Of a DNA stretch of 64,000 nt, positions 1 through 7,358 are shown piece after piece. The notes under the pieces are model-generated. The model did no database searches and was not told the origin of the DNA. It worked only from the letters and a program-made list of their open reading frames with translations. Source of the DNA: Solibacter sp039934035 (lineage in GTDB: Bacteria > Acidobacteriota > Terriglobia > Bryobacterales > Bryobacteraceae); assembly GCA_039934035.1 (NCBI GenBank), contig JBDTMZ010000050.1, forward strand, positions 1 to 64,000, read 5' to 3'. How positions within the stretch are numbered: the first letter of the stretch is position 1; each line of letters starts with the position of its first letter. Position numbers and translations under genes: made by a program.

Positions 1-108
1 GGGTTGTTGACCCTGGTTGCCAAGCGTCGCCGGCTTCTGACTTACCTGCGAGATAAGGCCCCAGAGCGCTATAAAGCGGTCATTCTGAAGCTGGGCATCC
101 GCCGTTAG
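1..108 (+). CDS. rpsO: 30S ribosomal protein S15, C-terminal part (5' end outside window)
   Basis: The first 35 codons, in frame from base 1 to a TAG at 106-108, encode a basic tail containing VAKRRRLLTYLRDKAPERY and ending KLGIRR, which matches the conserved C-terminus of ribosomal protein S15. S15 binds 16S rRNA and helps assemble the 30S platform. Only the end of the gene is visible. The neighbour downstream is pnp, and rpsO-pnp is a classical conserved gene pair, which supports the call. Confidence 0.93.
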   Translation, partial: GLLTLVAKRRRLLTYLRDKAPERYKAVILKLGIRR

Positions 109-130
109 TCCCATTCCGGAATTTGGACCT

Positions 131-146
131 GCCCAAAGGCTTGGGC
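131..146 (+). other. Small hairpin between rpsO and pnp
   Basis: GCCCAA (131-136) and TTGGGC (141-146) form a 6-bp stem with a 4-nt loop shortly after the rpsO stop. A G-rich run follows rather than a T-tract, so this is not a convincing terminator. It could be an mRNA-processing or attenuation structure in the rpsO-pnp transcript. The rest of 109-325 shows no gene. Confidence 0.25.
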
Positions 147-283
147 GGGGGATTCCGTTTCCATCCTAAGTTCAGTCCGTACGGACGCCGGGCGTTGTTG
201 TCCGGTGTCCGTGGCGGGCAATCCTTCCTGTCAACTCCACTCTCAAACGGATCTCTTGAAAAAGATTCGATTCTATAGGCCTG

Positions 284-300
284 CCGGAACTGGTTTCCGG
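284..300 (+). promoter_or_regulatory. Hairpin in the pnp leader
   Basis: CCGGAA (284-289) and TTCCGG (295-300) form a perfect 6-bp stem with a 5-nt loop, about 10 nt before the pnp Shine-Dalgarno GGAGG (310-314). In E. coli the pnp leader hairpin is cut by RNase III and mediates PNPase autoregulation. A similar role here is inference from position only; the stem is much shorter than the E. coli one. Confidence 0.3.
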
Positions 301-325
301 TAGAGTGTTGGAGGTTTTAGAGAAT

Positions 326-2434
326 ATGCAGCACACAGTTGAAGTAGACCTGGGCGGCCGTAAGATCACCCTGGAGACAGGGAAGATGGCCAAACAGGCG
401 GGCGGCGCGGTCGTCGTCCGTTCCGGCGATGCCGTGGTCCTGGTCACCGCGTGTATGGCCGACCAGCCCAAACCCGGTGCGGGGTTCTTCCCGCTCACCG
501 TCGATTATCGCGAATACACTTACTCCGCCGGAAAAATTCCCGGTGGCTTCATCAAGCGCGAGGGCCGGCCCTCCGAAAAAGAAGTTCTGACCAGCCGCCT
601 GATCGATCGTCCGATCCGCCCGCTGTTTCCCGACGGTTTCCTGCACGAAACCCAGATCATTGCCATGGTTCTCTCGGCCGACCCCGAGCAGGATCCTAAC
701 TCTCTCGCCATCGCGGGCGCTGCGGCGGCCCTGGCTATCAGCGAAATTCCCTTCCCCTACATTATGGGCGGCGTACGCGTCAGCATGAAAGACGGCAAGT
801 ACATCGCCAACGCCACCTACACCGAAGGCCGCGAATCCAAACTGAACATCGTGGTGGCCGGTACGGAAGAAGGCATCGTGATGGTGGAAGCCGGCGCCCA
901 GCAGGTCTCCGAAGCGGATGTCCTCGGCGCCATCGAATTCGGACACGACTGCTGCAAGAAGATCGCCGCAGGCATCCGCCAACTGGTGGCTGTCGCCGGT
1001 AAGAAGAAGCGCGAATTCCTTTCGCCGGTCCTCGATCAGGCCATTTCCACCCAGGTCGAAGGCATTGTCCGCGCCGAACTCACCGACGCGCTGGACACCA
1101 AGAAACACGAAAAACTCGCCAGCTACGCCCTGATCTCCGCGCTCAAGAAGCGCCTGGTCGAAGGCTTGGCCGAAGAACAGCGCGAAGAAGGCGGCAAATG
1201 CTTCAATGCCCTTAAAGAGCGCATCTTCCGCGACGAAATGCTGAAGAACCGCCGCCGTCCCGATGGCCGCGCCTTCGACGAAATCCGCCAGATCACTTGC
1301 GAAACCGGGGTCCTGCCCCGCACCCACGGCTCCGCCCTCTTCACCCGCGGCGAAACCCAGGCACTGGTCACCGTTACCCTCGGCACCAAGGACGATGAGC
1401 AGCGTATCGAATTGCTGGAACCGGGCGAGACCAGCAAACGCTTCATGCTGCACTACAATTTCCCGCCCTTCAGCGTGGGCGAAACCGGCTTCATGCGCGG
1501 CCCCGGCCGCCGCGAAATCGGCCACGGCGCGCTCGCCGAGCGTTCCCTCACCGCGTTGATCCCCGGGGAAGATAAATTCCCCTACACCATGCGCGTGGTC
1601 AGCGACATTCTGGAATCCAACGGTTCCAGCTCGCAGGCTACCGTCTGCGGCGCTTCGCTCGCCCTCATGGATGCCGGCGCACCCCTCTCCGCCCACGTGG
1701 GCGGTGTCGCCATGGGCCTCGTGCTCGAAGGCGATGCCTACGCCATCCTCAGCGACATCGCGGGCGCCGAAGACCACTACGGCGATATGGATTTCAAAGT
1801 CGCCGGCACGCGCGAAGGCATTACGGGCCTCCAGATGGATATCAAGGTGCCCAACGTCACGATGAAGATCATGACCGAAGCCCTCGAACAGGCACGCCGC
1901 GGCCGCCTCCACATCCTCGACAAGATGTATGAGGCTGTGCCCGGACCCAAGACCGCCATCAGCCAGTACGCACCGCGAATCTACACCCTACACATTCCGA
2001 CCGATAAGATTCGCGACGTCATTGGACCGGGCGGCAAAGTCATTCGCGGCATCATCGAACAGACCGGCGTCAAAATCGACGTCGAGGACGATGGCACGAT
2101 TCACGTCGCCAGCGCCGATGAAGCCAGCGCCAACCGAGCGATCCAGATCATCACCGATCTCACCGCCACCGCCGAAGTCGGCAAAACCTACCTCGGCAAA
2201 GTGGTCCGCCTGGTCGATTTCGGCGCCTTCGTCGAAATCTTCCCCGGCACCGATGGTCTGCTGCACATCAGCGAGATCGCCGAAAACCGGATCAAGGACG
2301 TCCGCGACGAGCTCAAGGAAGGCGACCAGATCCTGGTCAAAGTTCTGGGGCTCGAAGGCAACAAAATCAAACTTAGCCGTAAGGCCGTCCTCAAGGAACA
2401 GCGCGAAAAAATCAAGGCTGCTCCCCAGGGGTAG
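326..2434 (+). CDS. pnp: Polyribonucleotide nucleotidyltransferase (PNPase)
   Basis: A 702-aa protein of normal length for PNPase, which degrades RNA 3' to 5' using phosphate, as a trimer and often within the degradosome. Two RNase PH-like domains are visible. The second carries the segment GAEDHYGDMDFKVAG with the conserved catalytic acidic residues. A KH domain follows (roughly residues 555-615, GPGG loop in DKIRDVIGPGGKVIRGI), then an S1 domain (about 620-690, from GKVVRLVDFGAFVEI). ATG 326 is chosen because GGAGG lies at 310-314 and MQHTVEVDLGG fits family N-termini; an in-frame GTG at 305 lies upstream of that SD. rpsO lies upstream and a strong terminator follows the stop. Confidence 0.97.
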   Translation: MQHTVEVDLGGRKITLETGKMAKQAGGAVVVRSGDAVVLVTACMADQPKPGAGFFPLTVDYREYTYSAGKIPGGFIKREGRPSEKEVLTSRLIDRPIRPLFPDGFLHETQIIAMVLSADPEQDPNSLAIAGAAAALAISEIPFPYIMGGVRVSMKDGKYIANATYTEGRESKLNIVVAGTEEGIVMVEAGAQQVSEADVLGAIEFGHDCCKKIAAGIRQLVAVAGKKKREFLSPVLDQAISTQVEGIVRAELTDALDTKKHEKLASYALISALKKRLVEGLAEEQREEGGKCFNALKERIFRDEMLKNRRRPDGRAFDEIRQITCETGVLPRTHGSALFTRGETQALVTVTLGTKDDEQRIELLEPGETSKRFMLHYNFPPFSVGETGFMRGPGRREIGHGALAERSLTALIPGEDKFPYTMRVVSDILESNGSSSQATVCGASLALMDAGAPLSAHVGGVAMGLVLEGDAYAILSDIAGAEDHYGDMDFKVAGTREGITGLQMDIKVPNVTMKIMTEALEQARRGRLHILDKMYEAVPGPKTAISQYAPRIYTLHIPTDKIRDVIGPGGKVIRGIIEQTGVKIDVEDDGTIHVASADEASANRAIQIITDLTATAEVGKTYLGKVVRLVDFGAFVEIFPGTDGLLHISEIAENRIKDVRDELKEGDQILVKVLGLEGNKIKLSRKAVLKEQREKIKAAPQG

Positions 2435-2450
2435 GCATTTCCCAACTCGC

Positions 2451-2486
2451 AAAAAGGGCGCCGGCAGCAATGCCGGCGCCCTTTTT
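2451..2486 (+). terminator. Intrinsic terminator of pnp
   Basis: A perfect 16-bp inverted repeat (2451-2466 with 2471-2486) closes on a GCAA tetraloop. The 5' arm starts AAAAAGGGCGCC and the 3' arm ends in five T followed by CTTT. It lies 16 bp after the pnp stop and is the clearest rho-independent terminator in the window. The A-run on the left arm makes it potentially bidirectional. Confidence 0.92.
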
Positions 2487-2503
2487 CTTTGTACCCTCTT
2501 TCT

Positions 2504-3079
2504 ATGGACTTCCTCACCATCGTCAGCGGACTCCCCCGGTCCGGCACCTCCCTCATGATGCAGATGCTGGCTGCCGGAGGCCTCCCCCCGTTGACCGACC
2601 ACCTGCGCACCCCCGACCAGGACAACCCCCGCGGCTACCTGGAATTCGAGCCGGTCAAACGCACGCGCCAGGATGCCTCATGGGTCCCCGCCGCCACCGG
2701 CAAATGCGTCAAGATGGTCTACCTGCTGCTGCGCGATCTGCCGCCCGGCTTCACGTACCGCGTGATCCTGATGCGGCGCGACCTTACCGAAGTGCTGGCT
2801 TCGCAAGCTGCCATGCTGGAACGCTCCGGCAAACAGGGCGGCAATCTTCCGCCAGATCGCATGCTCGCCCTCTACAGCGGCCAACTCAGTCAAATCGTGG
2901 AGTGGCTCGCGCGCCAGCCCAACTTCACCCTGCTCGAAGTGCAGCACCGCGACTGCCTCTACCGCAGTGCCGACACCGCCGCCGCGATTAACGCCTTCCT
3001 GGGCGGTACGCTCGACGAATCCCTCATGGCCGCCGCCATCGATCCCGCACTCCACCGCAATCGCGCCGGCGCGCGCTGA
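2504..3079 (+). CDS. Short sulfotransferase-like P-loop protein
   Basis: This 191-aa protein begins MDFLTIVSGLPRSGTSLM. The GLPRSGTS stretch (residues 9-16) is the PAPS-binding 5'-phosphosulfate loop typical of sulfotransferase-family proteins. VILMRRDLTEVLASQ (about residue 90) resembles the region that binds the 3'-phosphate. It is shorter than usual sulfotransferases (250-300 aa), so it may be a compact or degenerate member. ATG 2504 is preferred; an in-frame TTG at 2489 lies inside the pnp terminator. Its last codons lie in a 70-bp sequence repeated 110 bp downstream, so the C-terminus may have been remodelled by duplication. A role in sulfating a glycan or metabolite is inference. Confidence 0.7.
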   Translation: MDFLTIVSGLPRSGTSLMMQMLAAGGLPPLTDHLRTPDQDNPRGYLEFEPVKRTRQDASWVPAATGKCVKMVYLLLRDLPPGFTYRVILMRRDLTEVLASQAAMLERSGKQGGNLPPDRMLALYSGQLSQIVEWLARQPNFTLLEVQHRDCLYRSADTAAAINAFLGGTLDESLMAAAIDPALHRNRAGAR

Positions 3080-3100
3080 GCAGTCCACGTTCGCCGCAAG
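3031..3100 (+). repeat. 70-bp direct repeat, copy 1
   Basis: Positions 3031-3100 match 3141-3210 with about 6 differences in 70 bases and no gaps. This copy covers the last 13 codons or so of the sulfotransferase-like gene, its TGA stop and about 20 bp beyond. A 40-bp unique spacer separates the copies. Confidence 0.85.
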
Positions 3101-3140
3101 CCGCTACGTTCGCTCGGAATCATCCGATTGCCTACTGCAC

Positions 3141-3210
3141 CGCCGCCAGCGATCCCGCACTCCACGGCAATCGCGCCGGCGCGCGCTGACCGGTCCACGT
3201 TCGCTGCAGG
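3141..3210 (+). repeat. 70-bp direct repeat, copy 2
   Basis: Second copy of the repeat at 3031-3100. It keeps the equivalent of the coding tail and TGA but has no open gene in front of it, so it looks like a duplicated 3' end. The remaining 3211-3353 contains a hairpin but no gene I can support. Confidence 0.85.
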
Positions 3211-3256
3211 GCGTACTGTGGAATTCGGGTAGGACGGTCTTCCCTGCGCGCCGTTT

Positions 3257-3273
3257 CTGCCCCGAAGGGGCAG
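3257..3273 (+). other. Hairpin downstream of the sulfotransferase-like gene
   Basis: CTGCCCC and GGGGCAG form a perfect 7-bp stem around a GAA triloop. No T-run follows, so it is at best a weak terminator; it may be a REP-like element. Confidence 0.4.
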
Positions 3274-3353
3274 CCTTGCCTCTAACCAGGGCATTTACAT
3301 ACTTGACTCACCGGGCAGCACAGAAGCATCAGCCGGAATGAGAAAATCGACTA

Positions 3354-3644
3354 ATGGACGCCGATAAGCAGTGGCGCATCGACACGGCCTGGCACATAAA
3401 GGGAGCCACGCTTCGGAAAGAGAAATGGAAGGTCCCAAGCGACGATTGGGATCACGATCACTGCTCGTGCTGTTGGGCGAAGTTCGCTGCCTGGGACGAT
3501 CCAGAAATTCTACACGAAGGCTACACCACAACAGATCGGCATGAACACGGAGCTGGCTATCATTGGGTCTGTGAAAAGTGTTTTAACGAGTTGAGATCGG
3601 ACATGCAATGGCAAATTGAGCCTCCGGATGAGCCCAGTACGTAA
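3354..3644 (+). CDS. Small Cys-rich protein, putative metal-binding
   Basis: A 96-aa acidic protein, not tied to a named function. The middle reads DHDHCSCCWAKFAAWDD and the C-terminal part has WVCEKCFNELRSD, giving CxCC and CxxC clusters with nearby His residues, as in a compact zinc-ribbon-like fold. I recall small uncharacterised bacterial proteins with an HCxFCWAKF...GY...WxCxxCF pattern, so this looks like a member of a real family rather than a chance ORF. It stands alone between a rightward and a leftward gene. The start has only a weak purine-rich stretch upstream. Confidence 0.6.
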   Translation: MDADKQWRIDTAWHIKGATLRKEKWKVPSDDWDHDHCSCCWAKFAAWDDPEILHEGYTTTDRHEHGAGYHWVCEKCFNELRSDMQWQIEPPDEPST

Positions 3645-3697
3645 TGCTCCCTAACGAGGTTCCGCGGGGAACCGCTTTCCCCGGTCCCAAGTGCCTG

Positions 3698-6600
3698 TCA
3701 CTTCGTCTCGCGGCCCCATACGGCAGCGAGCATCTGTTCCGCCGATGCCCCCCGCGCGTACCGGTCGCACGCCGCCACCGGTTCCACCAGAATACCCGTC
3801 ACGATGATGGCTAGCGGAACCTGCTCGTCACGGTGCAGATCCCACTTCGAAAACGAGAGGTGCAGCAGATTGGGACCCGCTTCGAGCGGCACGGTGAGCA
3901 AGAGCATGCGCCCCCGGCCCAGTGACGTTGGTTCCAATTGGTGAGTGCCCAGGTCCATGCCGTTGCAGCGCACGCTGAGGCTCTGACCTTCCTGCGAATT
4001 GCGGTAGGCGAGCAGAATGCGGTGGAGGCCCGTCTCCCGGGCGAGTACTTCCGCGACCGCGCCGGGCCCGTACGCCCAGCGGTGTGGCCCCAAAGCTTCT
4101 TCCGGGATCGCAGGCATCACCCCGGAAAAGCCCTGGCGCGGCAACCACCCCGTCTGGCACTGCGCGGCCCTTTGCCACGGCGGCAAGGCCGGTTCTTCCG
4201 CTCGAAAACGTAGCATGCGCCCCAGGCGAATTCTGCCCTTGACGTCCACCGAGCGCAGCGCCAGGTAGAGACTCCGCGATGCCGCGAATTCGCTCCACTC
4301 ATTTTCCACGTAAAGGCGGCCCCAACGGGCGAGATCGTGCCGCTCTTCCGGATGAGCGTAGAGCCACTGCACGGCCGCCGCGAGGCTTTCAGGTTCAGTG
4401 TCTTCGGCCAGCCGGCCGGTCACTCCGTCGCGGATGCCTTCCTGCAATCCCGAGCACGGATAGGCGAGCGCGGGCGTGCCACAGGCGGCCGCTTCCACTA
4501 CCGACTGGCCAAAGGTCTCTCCCTGGGCAGGCGCCACCACCAGATCGGCCGCGGCGGTCACCAGCGCGACTCTGTGCTGTCCGTTGATCTTGCCCAACTG
4601 CCTGACCGGCACCGGGAACGTGTGCGCGGGGTCGTCCCAGCCCAAGGTGACGACCAGCAGATCCGGCAATCCCAACCGGGCCAAGGCTGCCAGGAAAGCG
4701 GGACCCCCCTCGCGAGGGTTAATGATCGACCCGGCTACCAGCACAATGAAAGCATCTTCGGGCAGCCCCAGAAGTTCGCGGCACATCCGCCGGTCGCGCG
4801 GGCGGAATATCTCCAGCGGGAAGCTCGGCCGAATTCCAGCCACCGGCGTCTGTGCGGTCGCCGATGAAAACTTCAGCGCGCGCTGCGCAACTGCTGCGGT
4901 CCACGCCGAATTCATCAGCAGCGCCGGTCCCGCCGACCCGAGCATCATCCGCTTCTTTCGCCATTCCTGAGCGATCCGCTCTGGCGCCAACACCGGGTAC
5001 TCGTCCGCGGTAGGACAGGTATGATCGCAACCGGTCAGGTATTTCTCGCAGTCTCCCGGATACACGCAGCGCCCGGTAATGGCCCAGAAATCATGCATCA
5101 CCGACGCCACCGGATACTGCTCGCAAAGTTCGTGTAGCAGGAATGCGTCGGCGCCTGCGGCGTGCAAATTGCCTACGATTACCAGGTCTGGCTGGGTTTC
5201 CGCCACGCGTGCCAGCACGTCCGCCGACGTGTAGTGCGTGGCCTCGACGCCCAGCGGTGAGCGATCGAGAATCGACACCAGGGATACCTGGTGACCGGCC
5301 CAGGCTAGCGCGCGCGCCATCCGCACGTGCGCGATTCCCGCCCCGTAAAAAGGCCCGATATCGTTGAGTAGGGTGAGGCGCAGGTGATTGCGCGTGTCCC
5401 CTGCCAGGGGCGTAGTGAACTCCATGCCCCGCTGTTGCAGGAAATCCGTGCGGCACAAGAGCAACTCCGCCTTGAAGCGCCCGGCCACGTGCGTCTTCTG
5501 CAATTCGTGCAGCCGGAACCATGCAACGGGACGACCGATGACGTGCAGCCGCGCTCCCGCCTCGGCGAAGCGCAGCCACATTTCGTAGTCCATGGTGTAG
5601 TGCCGCCAGTCGTGCACATACCCGCCGGCGCGCTGCCACAAATCGCGCGTGAACATGACTTCAGGCTGGTAGAAGAACTGCCCGGCATTCCACGCGTGGT
5701 CAAGATCCAGCAGTTCTTCCAGCGGCAGGGGGCCATCCGTGCAGGAAGTGATGTGCTGCGCTTCAAGAGCTCCATTGCGATAGAGCCGGCAGATGCCCGC
5801 CACCATGTCGCATTCATGTGTATCGAAGGCCAGCGCGATGGCGGCCAGCGCTCCGGGAGCCAGCATGTCGTCACTGTTGAGCCAGGTGAGGATCTCGCCG
5901 GTAGCGATCGCCATGCCCTTGTTGATAGCGTGACTCTGCCCGTTGTCTGGTTCGCTGCGCACCAGCGCCAGGCGGTCGCGATACCTCTCCAGCACGGCGA
6001 GCGTTCCGTCGCTGGACCCACCATCCATCACGATGTGTTCCACGTTGGGATAGCCCTGGTGAAGCACGCTGAGGATGGTTCCCTCGATATAGGCGCCCTG
6101 GTTGAACGTCGGCGTGACGATGGAAATTTTCGGCCACGGCTTGCCGCTGGGCAGCGTGCGCGGCAGCGCTCCGGAATCGGGTGCGGCGAACGGCCATGGC
6201 CCGCGTCCACTTACCCCACGCTGTTGCGACGCCGCCTCGCGCCGCATTTCGACGATCAACTCCGGATCGTGCGCGGTCTCTTCCACCTGTTCGCGGTTGC
6301 CGAAATAGCGCTCGTGAAGGCCTCCCTGAAACACGATTCGCGCGCGTTCGCTGGGCACGAAATCGCTTCCCTGGCACCGCGAGGAACTGCGGTAAGCCGA
6401 TTCCGGCCCTTCCGCCACGAGTGCTCCGCCGGCGACCGCTGCGTCGCAAACGCCGGCAGCCAGAGCAATCACGGGCACGCCCGGCAAAAGCCAACTCTCC
6501 ATCGTGCGCGCATCCAGGGATGCGCCTTCCACGATCACTAAACCAGGCGCCGCAGGCACATCCCGCATAAAGCGTTGTGGCGAGCCGTGAAACATCGTGG

Positions 6601-6808
6601 CCTCGCGCGCAAGGTCTGCCTCGACCAGTTCGCGAAAGATCTCCGCCAGTTTTTCGATGTGGCAATCCAGGATATACAACCGCGGTGCGCCGCTGCCGGC
6701 GGCCGACGCCGCGGTAAGGGCAGTGTCCACCGAGGGCGCGACCAGAACCACAATCCCGGCACAGCGTTCGACCCATGCCCGCGCCAGGGCTGCGGACTCT
6801 GTACTCAC
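3698..6808 (-). CDS. Multidomain glycosyltransferase: N-terminal domain + GT2 + GT4
   Basis: A 1036-aa fusion. Residues 1-210 form an alpha/beta region without a recognised family. Residues about 225-460 are a GT-A family 2 domain (ISIVTPTFNQGAYIEGT, DGGSSDGT, and the NSDD metal motif at 311-314). Residues about 476-855 are a GT-B family 4 domain, with HDFWAITGRCVYPGDC and the nucleotide-sugar loop PAQGETFGQSVVEAAACGTP near 760-779. A C-terminal tail of about 180 aa looks beta-rich. It probably adds two successive sugars to a surface glycan in the cytoplasm. The start is GTG 6808, whose GTGA overlaps the stop of the coiled-coil gene and is preceded by GGGGAG; the frame stays open upstream to 7003 but that would overlap the neighbour by 199 bp. 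Last gene of the leftward operon. Confidence 0.88.
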   Translation of the reverse strand: MSTESAALARAWVERCAGIVVLVAPSVDTALTAASAAGSGAPRLYILDCHIEKLAEIFRELVEADLAREATMFHGSPQRFMRDVPAAPGLVIVEGASLDARTMESWLLPGVPVIALAAGVCDAAVAGGALVAEGPESAYRSSSRCQGSDFVPSERARIVFQGGLHERYFGNREQVEETAHDPELIVEMRREAASQQRGVSGRGPWPFAAPDSGALPRTLPSGKPWPKISIVTPTFNQGAYIEGTILSVLHQGYPNVEHIVMDGGSSDGTLAVLERYRDRLALVRSEPDNGQSHAINKGMAIATGEILTWLNSDDMLAPGALAAIALAFDTHECDMVAGICRLYRNGALEAQHITSCTDGPLPLEELLDLDHAWNAGQFFYQPEVMFTRDLWQRAGGYVHDWRHYTMDYEMWLRFAEAGARLHVIGRPVAWFRLHELQKTHVAGRFKAELLLCRTDFLQQRGMEFTTPLAGDTRNHLRLTLLNDIGPFYGAGIAHVRMARALAWAGHQVSLVSILDRSPLGVEATHYTSADVLARVAETQPDLVIVGNLHAAGADAFLLHELCEQYPVASVMHDFWAITGRCVYPGDCEKYLTGCDHTCPTADEYPVLAPERIAQEWRKKRMMLGSAGPALLMNSAWTAAVAQRALKFSSATAQTPVAGIRPSFPLEIFRPRDRRMCRELLGLPEDAFIVLVAGSIINPREGGPAFLAALARLGLPDLLVVTLGWDDPAHTFPVPVRQLGKINGQHRVALVTAAADLVVAPAQGETFGQSVVEAAACGTPALAYPCSGLQEGIRDGVTGRLAEDTEPESLAAAVQWLYAHPEERHDLARWGRLYVENEWSEFAASRSLYLALRSVDVKGRIRLGRMLRFRAEEPALPPWQRAAQCQTGWLPRQGFSGVMPAIPEEALGPHRWAYGPGAVAEVLARETGLHRILLAYRNSQEGQSLSVRCNGMDLGTHQLEPTSLGRGRMLLLTVPLEAGPNLLHLSFSKWDLHRDEQVPLAIIVTGILVEPVAACDRYARGASAEQMLAAVWGRETK

Positions 6809-7353
6809 CGCCGCTCCCCGCGGGCAAATAAGGCGCGCAGTGGACGCAAGACCGAGGCCGCGGTACCGGCCACCTTCAAGGCCACGCTGCCTTCGATCGC
6901 GCGGTGCAGGCGGTCGCATTCCTCGCGTGCCAACTGCAATTGGGATCGCAATTCGGCCATTTGCGAGGATTTCTCCACCCGGGAGGAGAACTGCAGCGCG
7001 CAATCGGCATGTTCGGCCGCCAACTCCCCGAGTGCCGATTTCAGGCCGGCCGTTTCGGCTTCGCGCAGAGCCAGTTGCCTTTCGAGATCGTCAAGCCGCA
7101 CCTGCTGCCGGTAGACATCCAGTTCGGCTTGCGCGCGCAAAGTCTGATAGTCCACTTCCTTGGAGGCGAGCTTGCCCGTCAACTCCGCTTCGCGCCGCTC
7201 CCATTCCGCAATTCGGGCCTGCACCGCGTCGCCTCCGCCGCCTGCCGCGAGCATGGCGATGACTTCCCGCCGGAGTTCCGCCAGTTGCGAACTCACCTGC
7301 TCTCGCAGTTCCGCCAACTTCTGCTCAAGCTTCGCGAAGTCGGTATCCGGCAT
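6805..7353 (-). CDS. Coiled-coil protein coupled to a glycosyltransferase
   Basis: A 182-aa protein, almost wholly heptad-like and charged (KLEQKLAELREQVSSQLAEL, then DYQTLRAQAELDVYRQQVRL and more). It ends in a basic, more hydrophobic segment, IEGSVALKVAGTAASVLRPL. That tail resembles the linker after N-terminal coiled coils in many large fused glycosyltransferases, and here it runs by a GTGA overlap into the GT2-GT4 protein. It therefore looks like a detached coiled-coil module that may scaffold, tether or measure for the GT; this is inference. ATG 7353 is preferred because GGAGAG lies about 10 nt upstream; an in-frame ATG at 7371 overlaps the preceding gene. Confidence 0.75.
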   Translation of the reverse strand: MPDTDFAKLEQKLAELREQVSSQLAELRREVIAMLAAGGGGDAVQARIAEWERREAELTGKLASKEVDYQTLRAQAELDVYRQQVRLDDLERQLALREAETAGLKSALGELAAEHADCALQFSSRVEKSSQMAELRSQLQLAREECDRLHRAIEGSVALKVAGTAASVLRPLRALFARGERR

Positions 7354-7358
7354 GGCGT

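Noticed and set aside
317..1912. 531-aa minus-strand frame over pnp
   Set aside because: Shadow of pnp, with low-complexity Ala/Gly/Phe/Asp composition and no motif.
3031..3210. CRISPR-like repeat
   Set aside because: Only two copies of 70 bp with a 40-bp spacer; no array and no cas genes.
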